DNA of 64,000 nucleotides from Bombus terrestris (lineage: Eukaryota; Arthropoda; Insecta; Hymenoptera; Apidae). Location of the stretch: contig NC_063279.1 of assembly GCF_910591885.1 (NCBI RefSeq), forward strand, positions 4,340,001-4,404,000. Direction: 5' to 3'. Positions within the stretch are counted from its first letter, which is position 1. Every line of letters begins with the position of its first letter. The position numbers were made by a program, and so were the translations under genes. Positions 24,501 to 38,100 of the stretch are shown here, in pieces. The notes under the pieces are model-generated. The model saw only the letters and a list, made by a program, of their open reading frames with translations. It had not been told where the DNA came from and searched no databases.

Positions 24501-24692
24501 ATGTTTAGTGGCGGTGTAGCCGGTGATCTGTTGAAGCTTGCTGCTGACCATCTTCGTGCCCGGTTTCGTCGGTTTCTCGCTCTTGTGCCATATACCGATC
24601 ACACCCGTGATTATCAACGCCACCAGCGTAATGATACCGATCAACAACGATAGAGTCACGATTTTGCTACGGGGCGATATTACCATTGCCAT
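24501..24692 (-). CDS. First coding exon of a membrane-anchored protein (partial gene)
   Basis: This exon has 64 codons and encodes the N-terminus of a single-pass membrane protein. The start begins MAMVISPRSK. Residues about 11-34 are a long hydrophobic run (IVTLSLLIGIITLVALIITG, then VIGIW), followed by a Lys-rich stretch (HKSEKPTKPGTK) and a short polar tail ending ITGYTATKH. An in-frame TAA lies 14 codons upstream (24735-24737) with no ATG between, and the ATG sits in AAAATGG, so the start is well defined; a second Met is residue 3. The exon ends exactly at AAACAT|GTGAGTAG, in phase 0. There are more positive charges after the helix than before it, so the topology (signal anchor N-in, or N-out/C-in) is open. 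No cleavage site is evident. The family is not recognised. Other isoforms may use the exon at 61524-61574. A continuous frame runs past the donor to 24399, but I take that part to be intron. Confidence 0.62.
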
Positions 24693-26900
24693 TTTTCCTC
24701 GTCTTTCGGACTGTCTCCCCTTCCTTTCGGTATCTTATTTGTTCACCAACACTTTGCCAACACCGAATCGGTTAATCCGAATATCTCAACGAACAGTTTC
24801 CAACCAGTCTAACCAGATGGAAAACGATCAATCAATTAATAACTTCGATTAACATCAATATATCATTTATGTATACATATATATCTAGGTATATGAATAT
24901 ATATCTCTCTCTTTGTTTCTTCTTTTAGGGGAATAGGAGCGGGGACTAACTAGAATATTCCTCTCTCATACGGCCATACATCAGTGCCGACAACGATTTT
25001 CAACTAAGGCTGCCGCTGTTATTATAACTTTATCACGTCCTCGTACTCGAATATCGACGACGTGTCAGCCGAGTCCTCGTGGACTCTCCTTAAAGTCATC
25101 TGGCAGAATGTGACTCGTTCTCCTGGCTCGATTTTCCAAGATCGATCGTACGATCTTTCACAGCCTTGCCTCTAACCACCACCATCAATGCTTCGAGGTT
25201 TTCTCTCGGACCGCTGTTTCAAATTTCTTTCTCTTTCTTTCAGAGATCCCGTTGGCCGTTCGATTCGATGTTCCTTCGATTCAGCTTCTGCTCCAAGAAT
25301 TCTCTTTGGAAACCTCGCTCGAAGAGGATGAAGAAGAGGACTCCGTTTGCCTCGTTGCGTTTGGTCGGTCTTATGTTTAGCAGGAACTCGTCAGTCCTCC
25401 GTCCACGTCTCGCACTTTCCGAGCTTGACTCAACTTTCCCCAACGTACTATACCGATCGCTTGTCACACGTCCGGTTTCGCTTTCGGAAATTTCGCGGCG
25501 AATTACGGAAATTTCTCCGGGATATATCGCTCACCGCGGATACCACGATTCTACTACGGCCCAACCCTCCACGGAGTTGGAAGAGGTCAACAAGTTTAAC
25601 ACGCTTTCGAGAACTTGGTCGACGAGGGACTCGCTCTTCTTCGAATTCCTTAACGTCGTCCTTCGTAACCCCGCTCCTCCGTAATTTCGTCGAGCACTCT
25701 ACTTCGTACGGTGCACCCGGTATACACTCGCGACGGCCGATGGTTACGCATTAAAGCGATCCTCTTCTGTCAAGCTATCCGATAATCTTGCGATGACTCT
25801 TTTCCGTAACTTTCGTGTACGTTTCAGTTTCTGATCGTTCTTCTAATTTTTCGTCACAAGGAAGATTCTTAATACTGATCCGAGTGTAACAATTGAAACT
25901 TCTTTTTCTTACGGTTCTTTGCGACTTCAACTCGTTAAACTAGCTTCGCCCAACCTTCTTCCGAGGAAACGCTTCTATATAAACGCGTCAGACATTTTTT
26001 CAATTCCATAAATTTCCCTCCCGTGACGAGAAAGCCTTACGAAGAAACAGGTTTCTCGGCGCACGAAACTCCAACAACCTTCTTATAGACTCAATAAACA
26101 AAACCCTATCCCTCCACATTGGTTTTCCTCTGTCCCGGAGCAACCTCTCTCGGAAACAGCCGTGTTCTCCAAGCACTTGAGGCTCGAGCGATCGCAAGAG
26201 CAGACACAGAGTTTCCCGTTCCGAGTATCAACGTGCTCTTTTTTTTCTTTTGCCTTTTCTATTCTACGTCGAATTCGTATTCATTCCGACGCGAAGGAAG
26301 AAACGTTCGATGGCGTTCTACCGTGGCTCCTAGCGAAACACGATGCACACTTACGCGGATCAACAAGTTTAACGGTCGCGAGGGGTCAACAACAACGAGT
26401 TCCGATAAATTCGTCTGAATAATCAACAACAAACTTCTCCGGGGAATTGTTTCAGCAACGAGATACACCGGAGAATACCTTCTATATTACACGGTTGCCG
26501 TCGGTCGTTCGAGGATTCGTTTAACGAGACCTCCGGAAACGAGAAGCCTCGGAAGACTCTCTTCAACGATCTTCGATCCCTCGTTCGTGTTCCCACTCCT
26601 CGTCGTCCTCGTTTCACCGTGGCCTTTCAGACCTGCCTCTCTTGGACTGCACCGCCGTCGATTCAGGCGGCCTCTAATCGCCGTGGAAAGTCACTTTCCT
26701 AGATGTTATGAAAACAACCAGACGTCACGAATTTTCCGACTGTAGAGTTAATAGGGATTCGAGAGACCTTTCGATGCAGCTTCAAAGACACGTCTCGGTG
26801 GATTGTTGCGAGAGAATAGGACGATTCGATGAATCGAGAGCTACGTGAGCGAAGGATTTACGATATTTAGAGAAGTTTTGTCAGCGTGGAAAATTGTGGT
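24693..26900 (-). promoter_or_regulatory. GC-richer zone upstream of the membrane exon
   Basis: The 2.2 kb upstream (minus sense) of the start codon at 24692 is clearly GC-richer than the flanks from about 25000 to 26900, with many CpGs. The first ~140 bases are the probable 5' UTR, containing an in-frame TAA at 24735-24737. A weak minus-strand acceptor (CATTCTGCCAG|) lies near 25113, so the UTR may be spliced or the transcript may start locally. Plus-strand frames here, the longest at 25166-25684, look like composition artefacts. I infer an alternative promoter region. No TATA box was identified. Confidence 0.35.
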
Positions 26901-29900
26901 CGGATTGGTGGATGTTTGCGGTGAATGTTTGACACAAAATTAATGCTTCCAGCGGTAAATATTCGAGACGCGAACATTTCCTATAGAGTATGGTTTGCAA
27001 TGATTATCATTATTGATCGTCGTTGTACACAATGTTTTGTACGCGATGCAAAATACCAATTTGATATTATGTATACAGTTGGGGATAAAAGAAGGTTATA
27101 AAACTGACATTCGAGGATTTTGGTATCAGAAACTTTTGTACTGGATATTTTTTAATATGTTGGCAACGATACATCGTTCTTTATGTCGCTCAGTTTTGAA
27201 ACTTTCTATGGTCATTAAGTTACTCGTTTGATTTTCCCATTTTATGAAAGTTATGTAAACGCAGGATGGATATTAATTGTAAACAAATTCTAGAGATTTT
27301 TAATTGAAAGTTAGACTATCCCTAACTTTGATAAACGTAACGAAGTTAATTTTCAATTTGTGTATCGAAAGTTCGACGGCTACTACGGCCAGAATATAAT
27401 GAGACGATATAATTTGGTAAATTGCTTGTTCTTTACAGAAGTTGGCCATCGACGTAAACTGTCCTAGAATGAGAATTTAATTGCTCGAAGAATCGCTATT
27501 CTCTTTACTAATTAATCAACATTGTGGTCTTAGCGAATAAAATTGATAACTTGCCAAGTGCATTCGCTAATAGGAATATACTTCGAGGCGTTAATGAAGA
27601 TAAATCTTCTTTAAAGAAAGTTTTTTAATAATCCTCCCATTTTTTATCTACTTACAGAAAATATATCCTCCATTTGCAAAAGTTATATTTCTGACAAATT
27701 ACATCTTTCTTTCCAGACATGCCATGGTCTTCTTCGAATTTTTACCGGCCAGTCTCGCTGTTATTTCAATAGATAAAGGGACTCGATATTTCTGTGTAAA
27801 GGGAAACTTTAGCATAAAGTCGAAGCTTATAATTTTTTCACTTTTGCTCTCGAATTTACAAATATTCTAGACAAATTGATCTATTTTCCATCTGAAAATG
27901 GTAGAAAAAAATTCGAGTTCCTCGGATACGTATTTATAAGTTTCTACGATACGAGTCACAAATAAATCCTTATATATCCCTCGCTTCTTCGTCTACGAAG
28001 GGGTATGTAAAACTTCTGGGCACAATTTTCCAATATTCCACCTGAAAGTTTCTTTCGTTCGAATGTCCTTAGCTTCGAAAGTATTAGATTGATCCGAGAA
28101 TTGTATAGATCATATAACGTGGTTTTACAAATCATATAATTTGGCTCTACAAATCCCAGGTAGCTGAAATATATGTACGTTATAACTATCGAAATATATG
28201 ATGTAACAAGACGTTATAATGTTGCTGGAAATATTAGTTTGCCGTCGAGAATTTGATCCGTAAATCCGTGGACAAACTGCATCTTATTGGACGAGATTCA
28301 GTTATAAAAATATGCGATAGTAGCAGCTTTCACAGTCTTTTGGTAGATCTTCGCAAAACTTTTTCACGGGAATAAATACGATATTGAAAACTTTGGTTGT
28401 AAAGAAAAGATATTTTATAGAGTAATATAAAGGAAGAATTCCTTATTCTTTATTGTTAATAATAAAATATTTATAAGATATAAGAAATATCTCTAAGATC
28501 ATAAGATAAAAAGAAGAAGAATATTTTCTATCAGAATGTTTAGCTGGAAGAATAATTTAATAACAGAATTAATTTGCCTTTTGAACAATTCTCACGAACA
28601 ATTCTCTGGGATAGGAATCTCTCCAAGATTGAAAAACAAAAATCGTCTTCTTAAATTGTTTACTATTAGCAGTTCGCTTCGTCAAATCGAAGAAAACGCC
28701 ATTCGGTTAGTAGAACAACATCCCTTGCGCGCTGATAATTGCAGGGCGCGAAACACCACGAACTAAACGTAAATTAGCGGCATGGAATCACGGCAGGACG
28801 TGTTGGATCTTAAACACTGGGATCAATTTTCCCGGGTGTTATCGCGGTCACACGGTAACAGCATTTTCATTCGACGAACCCCGTCCGTTAGCAGAGAATG
28901 CTATTTTCATTTTACACGGTAAAATGCACGAGCGAACGCGGTCGCGAATGTTAATGCGGCCGGTATCGAAGGACGTAATGAAAATGAGGAACGCATTAGG
29001 CTATTTGGACCAGGTTGAATTTCGACCACGTTGATTCGTCGCTGCGTCGTAAATTTATGAGAATTAGGTGTAAATAATATATAAAGTGTACGTTAATTTA
29101 ATCGTTAAATAGTTTTTGAAATAATCACGGATAAACAGTGGAAGAATATTTTAGGTATTCGGAGAGAAACCTCGAATTATTGTTATTTGAGGATATGTAT
29201 TTTAGATGCACACTGTATGCCATTTTACATATAATATAATAAAATTATGGGTAGAAGCATCCGCAATAAATTTAATTCTGAATGATCAATTTTCGGAGTT
29301 TGTATATCTATAGTGATTTTATTGAAATGTTTAATTGATTTTTCTTTCAGAAATAAACTACGATTTACCTGATACGATTACTCAGCAACGTCAAATACTA
29401 AATGTTGTTCAATTTCTATATTGATAATAACAACTTTTTAATCGAATTTTGTGTTACTTCATCGCGGGTAAATTTAATTTCAGGGATCATATTATCTTAT
29501 CACTGAATATACGTATTGATCAATAGGATTATTAGCATTCTTTTAGCAAATTCAGCATTGTAAAACATTTTTCCATATTCGTTACCATTTCTCATATTCA
29601 CTGGTAGAAGAAAAGTAGCATGAAACGCGTCGTGTCTAAACACGATTGATATTCAGATTTAATACTTTATGTTCTAAAAATATTTCGATAGTTTTCAACA
29701 TTATCCATAAAACTGAATCTATTCGAAATTATATTATTCGATTAAATCAATCGTAGATGCCTGTATCGAATTTAAATAACAGGGAAACAGCATCCTATTA
29801 AATTACATTAAATTCCATTGTAATTGATGGTACTTATTAAATATCATTTAATTTTCCGTTTTAATTCAACGCCCTTCTTTTATTACCCAGAATGTGTAGG

Positions 29901-32900
29901 TTAGCATAATCGAGATACTATCACGTTCATAAAAAAACTATATTCATTTTTCATTATATCTTACGTTTTTCATACGTAATTTTTTTGAATTAAATAACAA
30001 TTATTTATTACTAATATTTGCAATACTTATAAAAATTTAAGCTTCGACAAGTTACAACTGAAGTATACCTCGCGTAAACAAAATCCCATCGAGAAAGTCT
30101 AAATCATGTCGCGCTTTTAACATTCTATTCTATTCTCAACAATAAACAATGGACAATTTTTACACACAAATCAGCTCGTAAGTCCGCAAATTACTACGGA
30201 TCACGACCTGAAAATGTGAAACGGGAGTGTCGTCAAAGTAGAAGCTGAATCAAAGAGGAGCACGAAGGTGATTCGTTTACCGCGGTCATATCGGTTCACC
30301 GTCATTCAACATTGGAAAGCCACCGGAAGGCTGGCTGGGTAGCGCGTGACGCTTCTTCTCACAGTTTCAGAATAGTCGTGATTCACGGAACGAATATTAT
30401 TAATTCAAACTATTATGTAATCGTTTGCAATTCAGTGCCGAAGTTCTCATCGTTCTTGATTCGATATTCGAGAATATACATAATATAGTGATATTTAAAT
30501 TAGTATTCGAATTATATTAACAAATGTTACTTAGAAGAAGAAGAATCATTAGACTAGAATGTTCGTTGCAAATTCATATAATATTTTGACGAATATAGTG
30601 AAAAAATAGAACTTGGTTAAAAAGTTGTTTCGCCTAATAAATACTGTAAAGAATATTCAGATATCAAGCGTATTTTCTAGTCAAGTAATTGAATTATAAA
30701 ATCCTCATTTATTTTATCAATATAAATAAAGATTTTTAAATGTCGTTATACTTATCGATCCAACAGTGGCTAATATTTGAAAATTAGGACTAAAACTTAG
30801 GACAATTTACGCAGTTCGTTATTTCGTCTTACAGATTCTTACCACCTTTTCGCAAAAACTTTTTTATCTATACATTTATCTATACATGTTGAATATAGAA
30901 ATTTTAGGTATACGTTACAGACGATTCTAGCCCCAAGACGAGCGATTAATGCATTGGATCGCGGATTTTTGTGTTAACGTTCGCATATTTTCGACAGCTT
31001 CTATAAAAAGGAATTCAAACAGAGATTTCGCGCTGAAATTCGAGGAAAAATTCCGCGGTAATTTGGTCGTATCAGGTATAATTCACTTTGGAACCGTTAT
31101 GCCGCAAATAATGAAGAGAGGGAAAATTGTCACGTTCGTGCATTTTTTCTCCCAATTTTGGTCACGATAATTGAGTTTCTGTTGCAATGTTTTAGGTCGA
31201 AAAATGTGTTCGTGCCTCTATTCTGTCGAAGCTTCGACGCGTTCGTTGCAGCATTCTATTTCTATCTTTTGAAACTTTCAGCATCGATTTATAGAGATGC
31301 TAACTAAATCTTAGAAAAGATTTTTTAAAATACGTTTGAAAAAATATTTCCGAACAAAGTAAGAAAAATATTATGATTAGATAAAAAGAAGATGTTGGTA
31401 GTTAGCAGTTTTAAACAGTAGATTAAATACTATAATTTCGTAACTTAAGACTTGACAGATCGAGTATTACGATTTCGTAACTTGAGAATGTCTAGAAATG
31501 TTATTATTTCTGTTTACTTTAACGTAGTATGAAATATCACTTTTTTTAAATCTGTGTATTTGTTTTTACATTTATCGACACATCGTTCGATTTCGCGGTA
31601 AAAGCGATATCTCGTTTTATAAAGCATAAATTGAAAGTTAAGAGGTACGTGATGATCGTCGATCACGAAATCGTATTAAAAGCACAAACAACGTAGCGCC
31701 ACTTAAAGTAATCAATATCATTTCAATATTACTTGAAATGCGCGCTGTACGAACAGAAAAAGAACATTTACACGCAATAAGTTTCTTCCAATATTACGGA
31801 CTCCGATTGTAACATTATCTTTTCCTCTCTTCAAGAAGAAAAATATATTGCACAGACGTATAAAACTCCGGAGATGAAACTTTCGTTGAGTTATGTACTT
31901 TATGGGCTGGTTTCAAACCAATTATTTCGAACTTCCACATTTTAAACTACTCAATGTATATATAAAGCTTCATTTCCTTTTTACATGCAGTGAGTCGCGA
32001 ATGTACTTGTGCATTTATCATAGAAAAATTTTATGAATATCTTATGCGTTATACAAAACATTTTAAAATCTCATAAATCACAACTATCATCATGACGCTG
32101 ATAAAGTTTGAAACAAGTATAAAGAAGTATATGGAAATTACAAAATACAATATGGGCTCCCTTATCCGAATATCAAACCTATTTTATATTATATTTTATA
32201 TTATATTTTCCAATAACAGATGCCTTCTTTCGTTTCGAATATGTGTTGTGCTTCGTTACACGCATTCTTTCCTTCGTTCGATCGAGTGAATTCTGATTAT
32301 AAAAATTTATTACGAAACTAATAGCGTTGTAACTATCGAAACAAAACACGGCATAATTAAAAAAGCGACGTAGATGTGAAAAGCCAGAATCACAGACACT
32401 AAAAGACAAAAACATCAAACACGTTGAGAATTATGTGAAGCACGTAGATTCCTCAGATGGCAACAGTAAGATAATCTTAAACATACCGATCTAATGAAAT
32501 GGTTTCATTGGGACAAAAACGATAATAATGAAGATTTTATGCAAATGGAAACAGCGATCGAAAGTGGTAATGGAGCGGCGTCTTCTCTTATCGAAGCATT
32601 CGTGGCGTTCGAAAAAGAGTTTCGATGGTTCGAAGTATAAAAGGAACGTAGTTTTATGCAGTTATTTACGTTGGAAGATTACTTGACTTAGCGGTCAAGA
32701 AGATATGAGATTCATGAATATTCGAAGAATCTGCCAATTAATCTTAACCTGTATTCGACTAAATGAAATTTCATATCAGAAAAGTGATCGTTGTATTATC
32801 TAAAAATTTCACTATCCGAACAATTTTGTCTCTCTATTTGTTCGGATAACGGGGGCTCCGTTGTACTCTCAAAGAGACACAAATTCTCGGCATATGTGAC

Positions 32901-32990
32901 CGCACTATCGATACGCATTGGAAAGGGCAAAAGTCATAAGAGATGGTTTCTACGTGGCCGCATTTTCAAGCGTCGAGAGTGCCTTATCAT
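26901..32990. other. Long non-coding stretch
   Basis: AT-rich. GC-mixed patches occur at 28740-29050 and 30170-30370. A plus-strand acceptor before 27717 opens into a 48-codon frame (see findings). No gene, RNA or mobile element was recognised. Confidence 0.4.
32181..32209. repeat. 12-bp tandem repeat ATTTTATATTAT x2.4
   Basis: Two full units and a partial one of an AT-only 12-mer, in intronic or intergenic DNA. Confidence 0.85.
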
Positions 32991-34260
32991 TATATTTCTA
33001 TTTGTTCGGAAGCTTTTCAAACCCGGACACGGTTCCACGTTCCACGTAACCAGTGGAAGGTTGGTGGCCGACGAGAGGAGACTTGAAAAATTCAAAGCGC
33101 AAGTCGGTCGAAGAGGTATGCAAATGAACGTGTTCCGCCCGAAGCAGGGCGGACCACGAGCGTGACCATCGCCACGACGACAACTTCCTCTGTTTTTCTA
33201 TCTCTTCCGGTAAACACCGTTCGTAGCGGATGTTTTTTCCTCCGTTGCTCTTCCGGCAATTTGTTCACGCGCGTCTCCGCGCTATCGCCTAACAATATCT
33301 CCTTGCTTTGCTTCAATTCCCCCTCCGCTTTTTTCCCAACCCCAACCCGGCGCGTTTCACTCGTTTTTATTCTAGGTATATTTTAATAACGAAAAAAGCG
33401 GAGAACAAAGACGAGTACAGAGGAGAAGAAAGAGGGCGAAAAGCGGAAGATAAACGAGTTTCCACGGTTTCCATGAGCTTTTTGCGCTTCGACTGCTTTT
33501 AATTCACAAAAGTAAACAGCCAGAAGTTCATACGATTTCGCTCGTTAATTCGATCCCCCTGCCCTCCAGCTGGCCCTTTTCCTCTCCACGGCTCGCCAAC
33601 TTTCCACTCTCCTTTTCTTTTTTTTTTTCTTCCCACTCTCAGTCGCCCATCGTCCGGCTTTTTCTCCTAGAATATCCTCAGGTAGCTCGTTTTCAGCCGA
33701 GTGAAAGGCCGGCGAGAGTTCATAGAAGGCGAATCACAGGCGAAACAAAACGCGGGGTGAAACCCCGTCCCTTCATTACACCAGAGACCCTCCTTTTTTT
33801 CATTCTTTCTCCTTCTTACTCTCCTTGCGTTTATCTTTTACCTCATCCTGTTCTCGTCATTCAAACGCAAGGCATGCACCCGCGCTTGCTCTCGTCTCCT
33901 TCTGGAGCAGCATCGGGTCCTCCTTTTCTCGTGCTCCTTTCTCCTTTTTACTGCTCCATTTCTTTTCTCATCCCCTTCTGCTCTCGTCTCCATTCCTTAC
34001 TCTTAACCGCTCTCGCATCCTCCATCGCGAACGTGAGCCACATATATTTCCCTGCTCTGCTCCGTTTCGAACGTCGATATCCTCTTGTTTCGGCCATCGA
34101 TAATTTCCCGGCGTTTCCCTCGGGAGAAAAATGCACTCGGCTCGGCTTCCTCCACCGATCCTCGTACGTACGTGCGAGATCGTAGATATCACGTCGACAG
34201 TCGCTCCACTTTTCAAAACCGGACATTATCTTCGCAGACAATCACGCGGATGCAAAACTC
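32991..34260. other. GC-richer islet with a long pyrimidine-rich tract
   Basis: GC-richer from 33040 to 34230. From about 33780 to 34020 the plus strand is strongly C/T-biased (repeats of CTCTCGTCTCC, CTTTCTCC and similar). Overlapping frames on both strands reflect composition; Ser, Leu and Phe-rich products match no domain. It is possibly a regulatory islet or an alternative start region. Confidence 0.3.
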
Positions 34261-34619
34261 GATTTATATGGATTTTACGTATTCTTCGGATCATTTTATC
34301 AGAGTTCGTCGGTTGATTCTTTTTTATCTTACACTGTGTCTCGTATTTGTAAAATACATTAAAATTATAATGTTTGTTCGGTGCTAAGATCCTTCGCGGT
34401 TTATTGTACGAAACGAAGTTTTATACACCGAGACTTCTTACGTTTGTCTCATATTCTGGATTTATGTTTTCATCTTTTTATCCATTTGAAGCTTTACGCG
34501 TCTATATATATCCTCATACACTGATATCTCTATATATCTATATTTTTATACCTTTACACGTTTACGTTTATAAGCCCAAGAAATTCTAACTCTCCCAGCA
34601 ACGATATCCTTGCGAAGTT

Positions 34620-35190
34620 ATCGAATGCTTATTCTATCGCTTAAGAAATTAACAGTTGCCTGAAATAGACAGGGACTTAGGACTTTATCCTTTTTAGCTT
34701 TCCATCCTAGTATTATTGGTTCAGTCAGAGTGCTTCGTAAGGATATACGAGGGTTCATGGGGGTTGTTCGCAACAGTCGCTTGGTGACTTTAAGACCCTC
34801 CCAGTGCCGATAGCGTGGGAATGGTCACTCGCAGAAGGAGAATTATCAATCACAGTAAATCGACCATTCTAGCAAATTCAAAAATATTTAGATGATCAAT
34901 CCGCGCGTCTTACTGGCGCCAACGTGTCTCGTTCGACGTGCCATCAGACCTTTTTCTCGGACGAATCGACACTTTGTTCATTGAGACTTATCGTCGAACT
35001 AACTTTCAAACTAAAAAATCAGAAACATCTGAACGCATCAAACGCGTTCAGTTTGTATACAGTGCGGGTAAAATAAATCTAACGATGTTTTCGTACTGGC
35101 AAATAATCTTTGTCAGTCTTTCCTTGTCGTGGTAAATAATCTTTGCTGGTACACCCTTTCGAGTCAAGGGTCTCGAACAATGTTATTTAT
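34620..35190. mobile_element. Possible decayed transposable-element fragment
   Basis: Composition differs from both AT-rich flanks, and the block contains a structured segment (34783-34830) with GTGAC/GTCAC and CCTCCCA/TGGGAATGG pairing. Two AATAATCTTTG motifs occur within about 35 bases (near 35100-35145). No terminal repeats or target duplication could be defined, so this is a weak call based on texture. Confidence 0.2.
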
Positions 35191-38100
35191 CGCCAAATTA
35201 TTGCGCAAAAAGGTCTTGGTAATCTTAATGTTAAAATTGTATTTGCATTTCGTTTAGAATTGTTTATTATTCTCGTTTGTCGCTAGTTTATATACTTCCT
35301 TAAAAATACACAAGTTTACACAAGTATCTGATGTAACAAACGCATTGGAAATTTAAAGTGATTTTATGTTCTACGAGCGATTATGCTTACCGTATGGTTA
35401 CCGAAAATAAATTAGTAATTTCGTATTTAATTACTGATGAATCCGCAAAATTACCAAAATTATATGCTAAACATGTGGTATCGTATTATATCGTGTATGT
35501 TAATATTGTATATTATTTTCGCAACATTTTCAGTCGTTTATTGTCAATGTAACATTAAATTATATTAAACAATTCATTTCGGAGTTATCATTTCTGTATA
35601 TAATTGTGCATCTCACCGTGGATTTTATTGCAAATACTCCGTCTACATCGATCCAAAGATTACTAAAATTATATTTTCCAATTAATTACGAGTTTAAATA
35701 TGCTTAAACATACCCAAATAGTAAAATAACGAGTTATTTTACTCGACGCATCAGATAACGCAATAATTCATAGAAAAGTTATTTCTTTTAAGACACATAG
35801 AATTAATCCAAACGATTTATAAACCAAACAACCCGCTGTATTATTTAAAAGTTGTGATATATTTTGAAATATTTTATTCAAACAATCTTGAATCCTGACA
35901 TACACTGGGAGAACCGAACGATCATAGCGGACGAAACCTCTTGAATTTTCACGAGCAGCGGTCACTGCTCCTTTCAAAAATACACGATGACCGCTTTTTA
36001 AAGGTTCGCAAAAATTTCTGAAGGCGAAAAGGCAATCAGGTACAAACGACGGCTGCTATGAAACAAAGATAACCCGGGGGAAAGGAAATTAAATTCTGTA
36101 TCTACCGGGTGCCGACAAAACACGAGGCCCTGCTCGCTAACACGATATTCGTTCTTGATTCTTTCCTTGTCGTTTCTCCGGCCCAGGAATATTGCGCCTT
36201 TAAAGATTCATATTACTCACGAAACGTCGAAAAAGAGGATCGCGCACGATGCCTTTGATCTGTGTCTGGTGAAACGCGAATTATTTGAAAAATTCGCCTG
36301 CCTTCTGCCAAAGAGGAAGAGAGAAAGGAGGAGACTTCACGATAGGATCGTTCGTTTTATCAGTAATTTCATTATTTTACACGACTCTTGGGCACGAGGT
36401 AGCTTCGAAGAAGAAATTAAGAAGCCTGTTTCGTTCGGATCGATGGGAAAGTGAAACGAGAAGAAACATTTTGTTTAATTCATACATTTCGCCAACTCTG
36501 TAGTTAAATAGTGTTATTTTTCGAGCTCAAAGACCGATAAGTGTAAATTTATTCGATGTCTGAATTTAATGAACTCGATAGAAATTGAATGAATTTGGTA
36601 GAAAGGGCGGAAACATTCTATCCTGCATATTTTATCAAATTCTGTAATTACGAATCATGGCAGTTTGATATTTGAAAATTTCGCCAGCTTCCATTTAGTG
36701 GCGCTTAAAGCCGAGAAAATCAATTTCACGCTGGTAATGAAATTATAATTTGCCTGCCTTCGTTTTATCTTAGTACAGTATTATCTACTTGAATATTTAT
36801 ATAATAGCAAATTATATTTATGTTCGGCTGTCGTCCTATTTTTAATTTGCATTATTTAGAATATCGATGCAATTTTCATTTCCGTTCTAGCCTTTTATTT
36901 AAGCTGTACTAATTTAATAATCTGTTTGTATCTAATTTATCTCACGATTTATCAATTAATAATCGGAGGACTAAAATACTTTAGCTATTATTAAAAACAG
37001 AATTACATCATCGTTTTTAAGTACCTATCATCCAAAGATGAACTTGTTGAATATCATCTAGAATACCATCAGCGAATATCGAAGTCCTTTATGAATTAAA
37101 GATCCTGCTATAAATTTACAGGAAGAAATAACTCTATTTTTGTATTCTTTTTTTTTTAGAAGAATTAATTTGTGTACGCTAGCTTTTAAAATATTAGGTC
37201 TTCCGAAAAGTTTCTTTCGTTTTATAAGGAAATAATGGATGCACAACATTTTCCGTTTTACATTATTTTATCGAATTACGTATGGTCCGTTTTGTTCTAT
37301 CAAGATAAAGATTACAACGTTCGACAGATTAGGTTTCATGTTTGTATAAAGATGCGTTGTTGTAAAAGACGAGGTAATTCATAAAGCATTAAATACACTC
37401 TTCAAAATCTATAAAATCCTTCAATGTACTCTAATTAAAATTAGATTATAGTATAAAGCACATCCATCTTATTCAAAATTAAAAAAACTATGCCAATTAA
37501 AATTACAAGACACAAACCACTCGATCAACGTTACTTCTTTAAAGAGGAAAATTCTTTCCAGTTCTATATTTTCGAATCTCATGACGCAACAAATTCCGTA
37601 ACTTTTATCAAAAAAATCATGACGTCCGTTGAATCGTTAAAATTATCGTGATATAACAGTTTTAACGGTTTTAATCGCACTGAAAAATGAGCAGTCGTGA
37701 CGCGGTCACATGTTCACCGGCAAAGCGAAATAATTACGTCAACCTCGACTAATGTCCGCTTTAATTAAGAAGATCCAGGAGACAGCAACGACGAAGACGA
37801 GGTGGAAAATTCGTGACCGGGGCATCGAGTGCGCTGTCGAGGAGAACGTTCATACAGTCCATTGCTGACCGAGATATCCACTCACACTTGGGAAATCTTC
37901 TGTCGACAAATCGGCGAAAAATTCATCGCCTACTCTCCTGCTACTTGCTTTTTAATTATCTCTGGATATTCGTGTGTAATCGTGTGTGTGTCTATTCTAA
38001 CGAGGGCTACTTGCAAATTATTTGTTAGATCTGATTTTTTAATGCTAGAATTATCGTTTAATACGTACACGTGTAAATTATTAAATACACAGAATTATGC

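Noticed and set aside
25166..25684. 172-codon plus-strand frame preceded internally by a CTTTCTTTCAG acceptor-like site
   Set aside because: It lies in GC-richer DNA upstream of a well-supported minus-strand start, overlaps other long frames (25347-25754), and has no recognisable domain. Low stop density explains it.
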